Position numbers and translations under genes: made by a program
Notes under the pieces: generated by a model
Told to the model about the DNA's origin: nothing
Databases searched by the model: none
The model's input: the letters and a program-made list of their open reading frames with translations, nothing else
Origin: Rhodocytophaga rosea
GTDB taxonomy: Bacteria; Bacteroidota; Bacteroidia; Cytophagales; 172606-1
Direction: 5' to 3'
Length of the DNA: 64,000 nt
Assembly: GCF_010119975.1 (NCBI RefSeq)
Contig: NZ_CP048222.1
Span: 8,284,501 to 8,348,500 of the forward strand
In this document: piece after piece, positions 44,237 to 53,820 of the stretch
How the letters are laid out: every line of letters begins with the position of its first letter
Position numbering within the stretch: position 1 is the first letter of the stretch

Positions 44237-44349
44237 TGTTTTAAGAATTCGTTATGTGTTTAATGTGTTTGTTTATTAATTTTCTATACTTTTCTCTTTA
44301 GGATTACTCAAACATTCGCATGATTGATCATCTGCATCAGGTGTTGGGT

Positions 44350-46728
44350 TTAAAATTCAATTCTGTAGTTTAAAATGGGTATCAATCCACTCTGGTAGCT
44401 GGTGGCAATTTCCTGTTTATCCTCATCATAATAGCGGCTGTATACATTCAGGCGGTTGGTTACATTCTGAATATCCAGTGAAATGATGTGAGACGCTTTG
44501 GGGTTGTTTTTCCGGTAACTCACCCGGATATCCATGCGGTAATAATTAGGTGCCTGCTGCGAAAACCGGCGGTCTTCTATATACACGGCTTCATCTTTCA
44601 GTTTGGATGCTTCCAGATCGATAGGTGTATAGCGCTTGCCGCCTGCCCACAATAAGCGGGTATTAGCCCCGATCAGATTGGTTTTGTTCTTACCTACCTT
44701 TATCTCTTTCCCAGCCGTCAGGTTAACAATAAAATGTCCGTTGAACCTGGTATTATATTCCTTACCATTGGCCGCCGTATACTTGGAATCATACAGGGAC
44801 GTGTTGAACAGAAAATAATAGTTATTGGTGAAAAATTTTTCCAGCGTTAGTTCCAGTCCATAGTTCCGCCCTTTTCCATTACTCGTTAAACTGTCGGTTT
44901 CAAAGCCATCTTCCGCATTGATCAGCGAATAAGTACTGCTTAAATCCGTTCTGACCGGAACCCGGCTTAACCACTGGTAATAGGTTTCTGCTTTCAGGCG
45001 TAAATCTTCCCGCAACTGGTGTTCATAGGACAATACCACATGTCTGGCCCGGGTAAAATCCATATTCCGGTTGGGTTGTATATAGCTGCCATCTGCCAGC
45101 CGTTTCTGGGCAAAATAACTCGACATTGCTTCGTGGCGGCTGTGAACACCCAGTCCGATTCCCAGCGATTGTGTTGGGGTAAATTCCCATTTCAGACCGG
45201 CTCTGGGTTCCAGGCTATGTTTCCCATTCAAGGCCATATACAGATAATGCAAGCCTGTATTGAGTGTTAAATTTTGTCCGATCCGGTATTTCCACTGGGC
45301 ATAACTCTGGATGACCTGTGAACCTCCGCTGTTTTCCACATAGCGCACCATCTCATTGTCATAATCCTCATCTCTTCCTTCCGAAAACAGATCGAAATTG
45401 AGCTGGCTAAAAATAAGGCCAGTGCGAAGGGTATGTCTGGCGGAGAATTTACGGTTGAAGAGCACAGATGCCCGGAAAGACCGGTTTACAAAGTTCTGCC
45501 GGTAGCGCAATGCCGGATTGTATTCTGCATTCAGTGTATCGTTGGTATACTTATTCTGGTTTCCGGAAAGGGACAGTACCGATTCAAAATAGGTTTTCTG
45601 GTCCAGAAAATATACATGAGACAAACCTATTGCCCCCATCTGGGTCATAAACTTATCCTGGTAGCGGTCGTAACGGCTATCCCACTGGGTAGAATCATTG
45701 ACAGCAGAGGAAGTCTGGCGGCTTAATCCCCCGATGCCCCAGAAGGAAAAAGTACCGGCTTTTGCCGTAGGCAAGTAAATCTTATAGGAAAAATCCTGAA
45801 AATCCGGAATGGCATCTCCAGCTGGCCGTACCCCAATTTTATCCAGAATGCCCAGGGTTGAGTACCGGTAATTCGCCAGATAAGAAGCCTTCGAACGAGG
45901 GCTGAATGGACCTTCTACTGCAAAATCAATCCCCAGCAAACCAGCCTGAAAGGCATATTCCCGTTTTTCATTATTTCCCTTTCTGAGCTTTATATCAAAC
46001 ACGCCAGATAAAGCATTGCCATATTCGGATGGAAAAGCACCAGTAAAAAAATCTGAGTTATCGAGCATATTCACACTCAGGATACTCACTCCACCTCCGG
46101 CAGCGCCTTCTTCTGCAAAATGATTCGGATTAGGCACCTCTACGCCTTCTATGCGCCATAATAAGCCTTTGGGCGAATTTCCCCGGATCACAATTTCATT
46201 TCCTATATCATCTGTGGAAGAAACCCCGGCAAAAGATAGTGCTGCCCTGGCCGGATCGTTTACACTGGCCGCATAGCGTTTGGTTTCTTCTACTGAAATG
46301 GATCGGGCACTGAGTGTCGCCATTTCATTGATGGGTTTCCCTTTCTCCTGCTGGGCAGCTACTACCACCACTTCACTCATCTGAATCAACGATTCCTTAA
46401 GCCCGATATTTAGTATCACTTCTTTGCCGGAACCTACCAGCATTTCGGATAAAACCTGGTCTTCGTAACCAACGGACGTAATTTTAATGGTATGCCTGCC
46501 TACCGGAACCCCATCGATCCGGAAACTGCCGGATGCATCCGTACTGCTGCCTTTCACCGGGTCGGAACCTGTAATAATCACCGTCGCTCCAACCAGCGGC
46601 ATCTGCGATTCCTTATCTACTACCGTACCCCGGATGGTTTGAGTCAGCCCCTGAATTGAGGTTTGTTGTGCCTTCGCTTTCAAAAAAAGACATGGCAATG
46701 CCAGTACAAGGAATAATAGTATCCTCAT
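44350..46728 (-). CDS. TonB-dependent receptor with carboxypeptidase-like regulatory N-terminus
   Basis: The 792-residue outer-membrane protein has a signal peptide, a CarboxypepD_reg-like domain (about 30-115: IRGTVVDKESQMPLVGATVII), a plug (about 130-260: ARAALSFAGVSSTDDIGNEIVIRG) and a 22-strand-type barrel. The barrel ends in NYRIEF with a terminal Phe, the outer-membrane insertion signal. It imports an unknown ligand with TonB. Unlike many Bacteroidetes receptors that respond to FecI/FecR, it lacks its own STN domain; that domain is on the neighbouring 47034-48935 gene. No SusD partner is present, which argues against a classic polysaccharide locus. Confidence 0.9.
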   Translation of the reverse strand: MRILLFLVLALPCLFLKAKAQQTSIQGLTQTIRGTVVDKESQMPLVGATVIITGSDPVKGSSTDASGSFRIDGVPVGRHTIKITSVGYEDQVLSEMLVGSGKEVILNIGLKESLIQMSEVVVVAAQQEKGKPINEMATLSARSISVEETKRYAASVNDPARAALSFAGVSSTDDIGNEIVIRGNSPKGLLWRIEGVEVPNPNHFAEEGAAGGGVSILSVNMLDNSDFFTGAFPSEYGNALSGVFDIKLRKGNNEKREYAFQAGLLGIDFAVEGPFSPRSKASYLANYRYSTLGILDKIGVRPAGDAIPDFQDFSYKIYLPTAKAGTFSFWGIGGLSRQTSSAVNDSTQWDSRYDRYQDKFMTQMGAIGLSHVYFLDQKTYFESVLSLSGNQNKYTNDTLNAEYNPALRYRQNFVNRSFRASVLFNRKFSARHTLRTGLIFSQLNFDLFSEGRDEDYDNEMVRYVENSGGSQVIQSYAQWKYRIGQNLTLNTGLHYLYMALNGKHSLEPRAGLKWEFTPTQSLGIGLGVHSRHEAMSSYFAQKRLADGSYIQPNRNMDFTRARHVVLSYEHQLREDLRLKAETYYQWLSRVPVRTDLSSTYSLINAEDGFETDSLTSNGKGRNYGLELTLEKFFTNNYYFLFNTSLYDSKYTAANGKEYNTRFNGHFIVNLTAGKEIKVGKNKTNLIGANTRLLWAGGKRYTPIDLEASKLKDEAVYIEDRRFSQQAPNYYRMDIRVSYRKNNPKASHIISLDIQNVTNRLNVYSRYYDEDKQEIATSYQSGLIPILNYRIEF

Positions 46729-46755
46729 AATCAGTATCTTATTATAATTGGATGA

Positions 46756-46896
46756 TTATTTTTTCTTAGTCCGTTTTCGTAGTTGTCCTAGCTCAAGGCA
46801 CACCCGTTCGTAGTTATGGTTAGATTGCTCCCAGCCTTCAAAATAGCTTTTCTGAAGCTGAATACTTTCTTTTTTTAGAAAATTCCTGTTAATCAT
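46756..46896 (-). CDS. 46-residue protein between the STN protein and TonB receptor
   Basis: ATG at 46896 opens a frame of 46 codons: MINRNFLKKESIQLQKSYFE, then GWEQSNHNYERVCLEL and a basic tail ending KRTKKK. It is predicted as one or two helices. The stop is 27 bp before the TonB receptor ATG, so it would be co-transcribed. No family recognised and no clear Shine-Dalgarno. Confidence 0.45.
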   Translation of the reverse strand: MINRNFLKKESIQLQKSYFEGWEQSNHNYERVCLELGQLRKRTKKK

Positions 46897-46947
46897 GGCT
46901 TGAAATTTTAACGTTTAACATGGATGTTTCTCTTATCAATTCAGGTT

Positions 46948-46996
46948 TAATAGTCATTAGGTCAATAGTCAGTTATTAGTAGTACATAGTAGGTCT
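46948..46996 (-). repeat. ACTAATGACC-type low-complexity words
   Basis: The minus strand reads CTACTAATAACTGAC, then TATTGACCTAATGACTA: degenerate units of about 7-11 bp (ACTAATGACC and relatives). The same kind of sequence occurs at 57281-57315 and, weaker, at 43476-43503, always beside coding genes. It is a spacer type common in this phylum. Confidence 0.45.
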
Positions 46997-47033
46997 CTTA
47001 TAATGAATAATCTAAATGCCTACTGACATAGTT

Positions 47034-48935
47034 TTAAAACCGGATACCTACATTAAATCCGGGCCACATTTTTACATTGGTATCTTTATGCGTTTCATTA
47101 TAGGAGACCCAGGAAGGGGCAATACCAGAACCTAGTTTGCCATCATTGCCCGACGCATGGTCAGACACCATTACATTAAACGTAGGTCCGGCAAATAAGT
47201 GTGTATTTCCTGCCAGCCGTACGCCCAGGTTGGCTCTCAATACATTAAGCAGATTCAGGTCGTCGGTAAATACTTCGTCTTCATTGATATGATAGGCAAT
47301 GGCATCTATATTCAGGGCTAATCCCCGGCTCAGTCTAAGTTCAGAACCAAATCCATAGCCCCATCCCCACCGGAATTCATCGCCAAAAGTTTGGGCGCCT
47401 ACAGCGAATATGTTGTAAAACTGGCGGCTACCCATTTTGAAAGCAATATTAGCAGTTAGTGCTTCGCTCCCCCAGAGTTCCAGCCTGCGGTATCCTTTTT
47501 TAGAAATACTCAAAAAACCGATTTGTACGCCATCTACCGTATCTGCTACGTTGATAAATCCAAGTTGAACGCCTTTTAAACGGTGAGCAAAATTCAGAAA
47601 CCCACTTACCTGTACACCAGTATGCTCACCATTGGTAATGTTGCTGAAACCTGCAAACTGGGCAGATTTGGCTTTTTTACCTGAGTAATTTAAAAACCCA
47701 GCAAACTGTGGACCTGTGGTAGTACCTTTGTTCACATTCGCAAACCCTGCTGCCTGTCCACCTTTTACATCACCCCCTACCACATTTACAAATCCAGCGG
47801 CCTGCGGACCGGTAATCCCTTTATTCACATTGGCAAACCCGGCAAACTGGGCTCCTTTCATCGCTGAACCAGTCACATTGACAAATCCGGCAAACTGAGC
47901 AGCTTCTGTTGCCCTGGCGGCTACATTCACAAATCCCGCAAACTGCCCGCCATGAATGGTATCTCCATTGATGTTAAATACCCCTGCGAACTGAGCGCCG
48001 GTTACATTTTTCTTCACCAGGTTACCGACCCCGGCAAATTGTGCCCCTTTCACATAATCATTTTCCATATTGAGCACTCCGGCAAACTCTACCCCTTCCA
48101 AACCAGCTGCATAGCCAGATATAATGTTCAATGAAACAGTATTAACAACTTTGCCAGCTTCCAATCCATTGCTGCTTATTGGTGCTACAAAAGAAACCTG
48201 AAAAGGCCGTTTAATGTAACCGCTTTGTTCCGAAGTAACAGAATCTGCTACTGAAGCGTCGTTATTTTCAGTCGGAGCCTGCTTTTTTTCTTTCTCCGGC
48301 TCAACTTCAGCTTTTATACTCTTTTCTTCTACTGTCTTATCTTCCTTCGTATTTTTATTTGCCAGCCGTTTTTCCCTGTTCTCTTTTTCCCTTTGGCTAA
48401 TAGTAGCAACATCACTCTTAATCTGATCAGTAATGTGAAGTAGACTAGCCATTAACTGGATGTGCAGGGTTGATGTAGATGGATCAGGGCTGCTGGGTGT
48501 CATATCGGCATCATTCACAGCCAGCAGGTTAGAATCTGTCTGGGTTACTACAGCCTGGGGTTCCAGTCCGGAGATCATCGAAACATACCTGGGTTTTGCC
48601 AGCGGCTCAATCTGGCTGGTTTTTTTCGGTTCATTTTTCAACACAATCTGATCGCCTACCAGATAATAATTCACTTCTACATTTTTCAACAGTTCGTCTA
48701 AGGCGGCTCTTAAGGTCTGGTCTTTTACATCGATACTTACTTTGGTTTGCAGGGGAATCAGATTATTAACATAAGAGAAACGGATGCCATACTTTTTCTG
48801 AATGTCTGAGATCGCCCGTTCCAGGGATACTTCTTTGTATTGTAAAGAAACTTTGGTTTCCAGTACCTGCTGTTGTGCCCAAACGTTAAGATTCAGGCAA
48901 AGCACAGCCAGGATAAGGATTATTACATGCCTCAT
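47034..48935 (-). CDS. STN-domain protein with 13 surface repeats
   Basis: The 633-residue exported protein has a signal peptide (1-20) and a secretin/TonB short N-terminal (STN) domain (about 25-100: QYKEVSLERAISDIQKKYGI, then DQTLRAALDELLK). A charged low-complexity linker (about 110-240, many Glu/Lys) comes next. Thirteen repeats of about 16 residues (281-478; core AQFAGFVN/GGQFAGF) form an LA_2272-type surface array. The C-terminal barrel-like part is about 480-633. STN domains relay a signal to FecR; here the domain is attached to a surface-repeat protein, not to the receptor. It starts 32 bp after the FecR gene. Confidence 0.85.
   Translation of the reverse strand: MRHVIILILAVLCLNLNVWAQQQVLETKVSLQYKEVSLERAISDIQKKYGIRFSYVNNLIPLQTKVSIDVKDQTLRAALDELLKNVEVNYYLVGDQIVLKNEPKKTSQIEPLAKPRYVSMISGLEPQAVVTQTDSNLLAVNDADMTPSSPDPSTSTLHIQLMASLLHITDQIKSDVATISQREKENREKRLANKNTKEDKTVEEKSIKAEVEPEKEKKQAPTENNDASVADSVTSEQSGYIKRPFQVSFVAPISSNGLEAGKVVNTVSLNIISGYAAGLEGVEFAGVLNMENDYVKGAQFAGVGNLVKKNVTGAQFAGVFNINGDTIHGGQFAGFVNVAARATEAAQFAGFVNVTGSAMKGAQFAGFANVNKGITGPQAAGFVNVVGGDVKGGQAAGFANVNKGTTTGPQFAGFLNYSGKKAKSAQFAGFSNITNGEHTGVQVSGFLNFAHRLKGVQLGFINVADTVDGVQIGFLSISKKGYRRLELWGSEALTANIAFKMGSRQFYNIFAVGAQTFGDEFRWGWGYGFGSELRLSRGLALNIDAIAYHINEDEVFTDDLNLLNVLRANLGVRLAGNTHLFAGPTFNVMVSDHASGNDGKLGSGIAPSWVSYNETHKDTNVKMWPGFNVGIRF
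47502..48095 (-). repeat. 13 tandem protein repeats of about 16 residues
   Basis: The core positions of the repeat (F/A/V/L after Q) fall at residues 284, 300, 316, 332, 348, 364, 379, 395, 411, 427, 443, 458 and 472. The spacing is 16 with a few 15 or 14. Consensus is (A/G)-Q-F-A-G-F-x-N. Confidence 0.75.
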
Positions 48936-48967
48936 TGGTATATTTTCTTTAATTGCTCTATGATTTT

Positions 48968-50002
48968 TTATTTACAACCCCGGCCAGTAAAAATGTATTG
49001 CTCATTATTCCGGGTATAGGTCAGGTCTACAGAAACCACCAGGACATCTACAATTTCCTGCAAGCTTGGCTGCTCAAAAGTACCTGTAAACCGGCATTCC
49101 AGCATCCGTTCATCAGATACTTCGATGGGTACGCCAAAGTATTTTTCCAGCGTCCGGATAACCTTATCCATTTTTGTGTTATTGAATGTCAGCTTATTGT
49201 CTTTCCAGGCCAGAAAGTTAAGATCATCTATCTGGGTTTTCACAATCTGCTCATCCCTTTTCATTTCTGCCTTAAATCCTGGCGTAAGCAGCACCTGGCT
49301 TTGTTGCGGAGCTTCTTTGGTTGAGAAAGCTACTTTTCCGGTTAATACCTGTACTTCTGTTCTGCCTTCTTTTTCATAAGATCTTACGGTGAAAGAAGTT
49401 CCGAGTACCTGCGTTCTGGTATTCCCGCTAAAAATCGTGAAGGTTTTGCCATTTTTTTTTCTCACATCAAAAAACGCCTCCCCGGACAGATACACTACCC
49501 GTTCTTTTTCATTAAAATCGGCCGCATACGACAGGTGGCTGTTCTTGTTAAGCACCACCAGGCTGCTATCCGGCAGGTAGATCTGCTGTTTTTCGCTGGC
49601 TGCACTGAACGAAAGCATTTCCTCTCCACCCGACTTCCCCAGGTTTGTTCTATTGGCCAGATACACTAAGCCTATGATCACCACCAGTACAGCAGCCACT
49701 CTCATCAGCATAGGCCAGGGACGGAACTGGATTATTTTTCCTTCCGGAGCCATTTTACTTTCTACCTCTGCTGATAAGCCGGTTTTGGTTTGAAATTTTG
49801 TCCAGGCTTTTTCAGTATCAGGGGTATATTGATCATCTACATCCGCTGTAAACTTCCAGGCTGCCTTTGCCTTTTCAAATAAGTGCCGGTTTTCTGGCGT
49901 TGCATCCACCCAGGCAGCCAGGTCTGCTTCTTCCTGTCTGGAAGCCTCCCCCTGCAGATGCTTAGCAATCAGATCCCAATACTTATTGTTTGGCTCTTCC
50001 AT
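48968..50002 (-). CDS. FecR-family anti-sigma factor
   Basis: The 344-residue protein has an N-terminal cytoplasmic part (about 1-85, with the family's WDLIAKHLQGEASRQEEADLAAW), one membrane helix (about 95-115) and a periplasmic FecR domain. The FecR domain runs about 125-215 (LPDSSLVVLNKNSHLSYAADF...VYLSGEAFFDV). The STN-like end (about 250-340) is WKDNKLTFNNTKMDKVIRTL. It transmits a signal from an outer-membrane STN domain to an ECF sigma factor. No sigma factor gene is adjacent; the only ECF sigma gene in this window is at 59610-60173. Confidence 0.92.
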   Translation of the reverse strand: MEEPNNKYWDLIAKHLQGEASRQEEADLAAWVDATPENRHLFEKAKAAWKFTADVDDQYTPDTEKAWTKFQTKTGLSAEVESKMAPEGKIIQFRPWPMLMRVAAVLVVIIGLVYLANRTNLGKSGGEEMLSFSAASEKQQIYLPDSSLVVLNKNSHLSYAADFNEKERVVYLSGEAFFDVRKKNGKTFTIFSGNTRTQVLGTSFTVRSYEKEGRTEVQVLTGKVAFSTKEAPQQSQVLLTPGFKAEMKRDEQIVKTQIDDLNFLAWKDNKLTFNNTKMDKVIRTLEKYFGVPIEVSDERMLECRFTGTFEQPSLQEIVDVLVVSVDLTYTRNNEQYIFTGRGCK

Positions 50003-50125
50003 GAATTGATTTCGAATATTCTATATCTATGACAGACAAATGAACGGCTACCCCTATGCAGGGATATAATTTTTTGTAAAAATATTTTATGGCAGCATAC
50101 AATTGTCTGAACAAGAGTAAGTCGG

Positions 50126-50710
50126 CTATAACTTCATTCCCTGGAAATCTTGTAAGGTAATGCCGTAGTAGATGATATCTACCAGCGTTTTATCTGCCTT
50201 CAAAAAATCTTTGCGCAGCCAGCCTTCTTTCACAAATCCACAGTTTTCGGCCAGCTTACTGCTACGGGCATTAGAGGGAGTGGTGCGGAGAAATAGTTTC
50301 CTTACTTTAAGCTGCTCAAAACTAAATTTAATAATCAGCTTCACCACCTCTGTCATCAGGCCTCTGCCTTCATATTCTTTACTGATATAATAGCCAATTT
50401 CAGCCCGGGGAATTTCCCAGTCAATGTTTTTTACTGAAATCTGCCCGATATAGGTTTGTGAGCTTTTTTCCCAGATGCCAAAAAAATAACCTTTTTGCCC
50501 ATACCACTCTGCCATTTTATTACGCACATATAATTCAGCTTTTTGTTCATCAGTAATCTGAGAGATAGTCCGGGGAAAATGATCCTGCAGCCTGATCTTG
50601 TTATCCCGGATGAGTGCATACACCAGCTTCCCTTCACCCTCCTGGTAACGCTTCAGCAATATTCTGGAATTTTGTAAGGTTTCCGGTACGCCAAGTAAGT
50701 CTTCTTTCAT
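50126..50710 (-). CDS. GNAT N-acetyltransferase (RimJ/RimL type)
   Basis: The 194-residue enzyme has the RimJ/RimL pattern: NSRILLKRYQEGEGKLVYAL at the start, ISVKNIDWEIPRAEIGYYIS, EGRGLMTEVVKLIIKF (acetyl-CoA loop, about 113-128), and LRTTPSNARSSKLAENCGF near 140-158. It transfers acetyl from acetyl-CoA to an N-terminal or small-molecule amine. It is 123 bp upstream of FecR and may share a promoter or be independent. Confidence 0.88.
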   Translation of the reverse strand: MKEDLLGVPETLQNSRILLKRYQEGEGKLVYALIRDNKIRLQDHFPRTISQITDEQKAELYVRNKMAEWYGQKGYFFGIWEKSSQTYIGQISVKNIDWEIPRAEIGYYISKEYEGRGLMTEVVKLIIKFSFEQLKVRKLFLRTTPSNARSSKLAENCGFVKEGWLRKDFLKADKTLVDIIYYGITLQDFQGMKL

Positions 50711-50824
50711 TGCCCAATGATAGATTTTTCAGAAAATATATAAGTAAATGGTTTTTACTATAAAACAGATGCAGGAGTTTATTTCATGGCAAGAAACTAA
50801 ACTTTTACGTAAGGAATATTTTAA

Positions 50825-52015
50825 TTATTTAATCACACCTAGCTCATTTCCTACTTCTGTGAATGCCTGGATAGCTTTGTCCAGGTGTTCTGTTGAATGT
50901 ACAGCTGAAATCTGCACCCGTATTCTGGCCTGGCCTTTGGCTACTACCGGAAAATAAAATCCAATGACATAAATCCCTTTTTCCAGTAATTTCTGGGCAA
51001 ACTGCTGCGACAACACGGCATCATAGAGCATAATAGGCACAATGGGATGTTCTCCTGGTTTGATGTCGAACCCGGCAGCGGTCATTTTCTCCCGGAAGTA
51101 TCTGGTATTCCGTTCCAGTTTATCTCTAAGTTCCGTAGTTTCAGTAAGCATGTCCACTACAGCGATGGAAGCTCCTACAATAGAAGGTGCCAGTGTATTG
51201 GAGAATAAATAGGGTCTGGAACGCTGGCGGAGAATTTCGATAATCTCTTTTCTGCCGGAAGTAAACCCACCGGAAGCGCCGCCCAAAGCCTTGCCCAGGG
51301 TGCCGGTGATAATATCTACCCGTCCCATCACATTGCGGTATTCAGGTACGCCTCTGCCGGTTTTACCGATAAATCCGGTAGAATGGCATTCATCAGTCAT
51401 CACCAGGGCTTTATACTGATCGGCAAGGTCACAGATTTTATCCAGCCGGGCAATGGTACCATCCATAGAAAATGCACCATCTGTTACAATAATCCGGTGG
51501 CGGCAATTGGCTGTCTCTTTCAGTTTTGCTTCCAGGTCTGCCATATCATTGTGTTTATAGCGGAAACGCTGCGCTTTGCACAATCGGACTCCATCAATAA
51601 TAGAAGCATGGTTGAGTTCATCGGAAATAATTGCATCTTCCTGACCAAAAAGAGGCTCAAATACGCCCCCATTGGCATCAAAAGCAGCCGCATACAAAAT
51701 GGTGTCTTCTGTACCTAAAAACTCAGCTATCTTTTTTTCGAGGGTTTTATGAATATCCTGTGTACCGCAAATAAACCGCACTGACGACATGCCATACCCA
51801 TGCGTATCTATGGCATCTTTGGCGGCTTGTATTACTTGGGGATGGGAAGAAAGACCCAGGTAATTATTGGCACAAAAATTTATCACTTGTTTGCCCTCAG
51901 TAGTTTCTATCACTGCATCCTGGGGTGTGGTTATTACTCTTTCCTTCTTATACAGGCCTGCATTTTTTATTTCTTCTAACTCCTGGGTCAAAACTGGTTT
52001 TAGGGTATCGTACAT
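50825..52015 (-). CDS. kbl: glycine C-acetyltransferase (2-amino-3-ketobutyrate CoA ligase)
   Basis: The 396-residue PLP enzyme of the alpha-oxoamine synthase family converts 2-amino-3-ketobutyrate and CoA to glycine and acetyl-CoA. Signatures: [14 protein letters not shown] (46-59), [28 protein letters not shown] (about 206-217) and [15 protein letters not shown] with PLP lysine K242. The full family length is present. An epimerase-type threonine dehydrogenase, which makes its substrate, is encoded divergently at 52559. Confidence 0.95.
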   Translation of the reverse strand: MYDTLKPVLTQELEEIKNAGLYKKERVITTPQDAVIETTEGKQVINFCANNYLGLSSHPQVIQAAKDAIDTHGYGMSSVRFICGTQDIHKTLEKKIAEFLGTEDTILYAAAFDANGGVFEPLFGQEDAIISDELNHASIIDGVRLCKAQRFRYKHNDMADLEAKLKETANCRHRIIVTDGAFSMDGTIARLDKICDLADQYKALVMTDECHSTGFIGKTGRGVPEYRNVMGRVDIITGTLGKALGGASGGFTSGRKEIIEILRQRSRPYLFSNTLAPSIVGASIAVVDMLTETTELRDKLERNTRYFREKMTAAGFDIKPGEHPIVPIMLYDAVLSQQFAQKLLEKGIYVIGFYFPVVAKGQARIRVQISAVHSTEHLDKAIQAFTEVGNELGVIK

Positions 52016-52077
52016 AGTAAATGGAAAGTTGAAAATGTAAACTGTGAAAATACTTAGGCGAACAGGCGGCTTTTAAT

Positions 52078-52392
52078 TTATTCTTCCTGCTCCGGTTTTT
52101 TTTCGATTACAGGCCGTTTTAGTACTGGCCGGGCAGGTTTAGCAGCAGGCGGAGGTACCGTACTCGCCGGGATTGAAGTAGCCGGTTCAGTCTCTGGCAC
52201 AACAACAGGTGTTTTCAGGGGATATTGCCGGCGGATATTATTAATCAGAAATTTCTTCTGAACAGTAAAACTTTCCGGATGTACGGCTTCAAACAATGCA
52301 TACAATTCCTGCCACTGCTGCGGTTCATTCTCCCTAAAGGCCTGGCTGTCAATTTTTTTTTCGGCCAGATAGGTTTCGAAAGTGGAGTTCAT
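52078..52392 (-). CDS. 104-residue protein with Pro-rich tail
   Basis: The product has a helical, charged N-terminal part (1-55: STFETYLAEKKIDSQAF, WQELYALFEAVHPESF) and a Pro/Ala/Thr-rich disordered C-terminal tail (about 60-104). No family recognised. It lies 62 bp upstream of kbl on the same strand and could be part of that unit; a TATCTTTG -7 element precedes it. Confidence 0.6.
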   Translation of the reverse strand: MNSTFETYLAEKKIDSQAFRENEPQQWQELYALFEAVHPESFTVQKKFLINNIRRQYPLKTPVVVPETEPATSIPASTVPPPAAKPARPVLKRPVIEKKPEQEE

Positions 52393-52472
52393 ATGAACAA
52401 ACTATTCATTCTATTGCTTAAATCAATGACTATTTACCTAAATTTTTAAAGTTTCTTAAACAAATTTTGCCG

Positions 52473-52480
52473 CAAAGATA
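52473..52480 (-). promoter_or_regulatory. -7 promoter element for the 52392 gene/kbl
   Basis: Minus strand TATCTTTG (52480 to 52473) matches TAnnTTTG fully, about 80 bp upstream of the ATG at 52392. The -33 region is not clear. Confidence 0.4.
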
Positions 52481-52558
52481 CGTATTAAAGGCAAAGGTAT
52501 TGTGTTTTTTAGGCAGCAAGTAATTTGTAGTTTTACCAGCAGATTTATCATCTATCGA

Positions 52559-53524
52559 ATGCAACCAGATAAAATATTAGTTATTGGCGCCTGTGGCCAA
52601 TTAGGAACAGAATTAACACTCGCTTTAAGAGAAATATATGGCTCAAGTAATGTAATTGCTTCAGACCTGCAATGCCGGGTGCCCTTGCTTTCCCAAACAG
52701 GTCCGTTTGAAAAGCTGGATGTATTGGAAACACAGCGGCTGGCGGCCATTATTAACAAACACCAGATTACACAGATTTATCATCTGGCAGCTATGCTCTC
52801 GGCAACGGGTGAACAGAATCCCAAATTTGCCTGGAAATTAAATGTAAATGGTTTGCTTAATGTGCTGGATATCGCCCAGGAAAAAAAATTGCATAAAATC
52901 TTCTGGCCCAGTTCCATTGCTGTATTTGGTCCACATACGCCATCCGAGCAAACGCCTCAATTTACTACGATGGACCCCAATACCGTATATGGCATCAGTA
53001 AACTGGCTGGCGAGCGGTGGTGTGAATACTACTTTGAAAAATATGGCGTGGATGTTCGCAGCCTCCGGTATCCAGGATTAATTAGCTATAAAACGCCTCC
53101 GGGCGGCGGAACTACCGATTATGCGATTGATATCTACCACAAAGCCCTGGAAGGCGCACCGTTTGAATGCTTCTTAGCTGAGGATACGTATTTGCCGATG
53201 ATGTATATGCCAGATGCCATTAAAGCTACTTTGCAAATCATGGATGCTCCTTCAACCGAGATAAAAATCCGTTCCAGCTATAATGTAGGTGCTTTTAGTT
53301 TTTCCCCTAAAGAAATTGCCAAGTCAATTCAATCGAATATTCCAGCATTTCGCATCACCTACAAACCAGACTTCCGTCAGCAAATTGCCGATTCCTGGCC
53401 AGATACCATTGATGATACGGCTGCCCGAACAGACTGGCACTGGAATCCTGAATACACTCTCCAAACAATGACCATTGATATTTTACTGAATCTCAAGAAA
53501 CTTAAAGCCGAGGAAGTAGTGTAA
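52559..53524 (+). CDS. epimerase-type L-threonine 3-dehydrogenase
   Basis: From the ATG at 52559 the protein has 321 residues. NAD-binding VIGACGQLGTELTLAL (about 7-22), catalytic YGISKLAGE (Y-x-x-x-K, about 143-151), and the substrate section LRYPGLISYKTPPGGGTTDYAIDIY are those of the UDP-galactose-epimerase-like threonine dehydrogenases. It oxidises threonine to 2-amino-3-ketobutyrate, the substrate of Kbl encoded divergently. A start at 52502 adds 19 residues that look non-coding. Confidence 0.88.
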   Translation: MQPDKILVIGACGQLGTELTLALREIYGSSNVIASDLQCRVPLLSQTGPFEKLDVLETQRLAAIINKHQITQIYHLAAMLSATGEQNPKFAWKLNVNGLLNVLDIAQEKKLHKIFWPSSIAVFGPHTPSEQTPQFTTMDPNTVYGISKLAGERWCEYYFEKYGVDVRSLRYPGLISYKTPPGGGTTDYAIDIYHKALEGAPFECFLAEDTYLPMMYMPDAIKATLQIMDAPSTEIKIRSSYNVGAFSFSPKEIAKSIQSNIPAFRITYKPDFRQQIADSWPDTIDDTAARTDWHWNPEYTLQTMTIDILLNLKKLKAEEVV

Positions 53525-53553
53525 TAGGGCTGCTTTAGTATTAATCACAGAAA

Positions 53554-53769
53554 ATGATCACTCCTGAAGAATTCAGAAATAAATGGGTAGGTTCAGATCA
53601 AACAAAGTTAGTTAGCTATAGTGAAGAAGAACTTCAACATACCCTACTTGATATTGAACCGACTTCCGATGATGTATGTATGCTCTTTCAGGAATTGGAA
53701 GTAATAGATCATAAATGCATCAAGGCAAATAGCTTCTGGTGGTTTGAACTTGCACAATTTGAAAGGTAA
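53554..53769 (+). CDS. 71-residue protein, possibly a fragment of a SUKH-like protein
   Basis: The opening MITPEEFRNKWVGSDQTKLVSY followed by a leucine/isoleucine-rich half resembles the N-terminus of SMI1/KNR4 (SUKH) superfamily proteins, which often protect cells against toxins. Full members have 120-150 residues, so this product would lack about half. No toxin gene is adjacent. It starts 29 bp after the threonine dehydrogenase stop. The assignment is a guess; a stand-alone small protein is the alternative. Confidence 0.45.
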   Translation: MITPEEFRNKWVGSDQTKLVSYSEEELQHTLLDIEPTSDDVCMLFQELEVIDHKCIKANSFWWFELAQFER

Positions 53770-53820
53770 AATCTTAATTTCAATTTATTATGTGGCGTAA
53801 ATAGTAAACTTACCTCAAAT

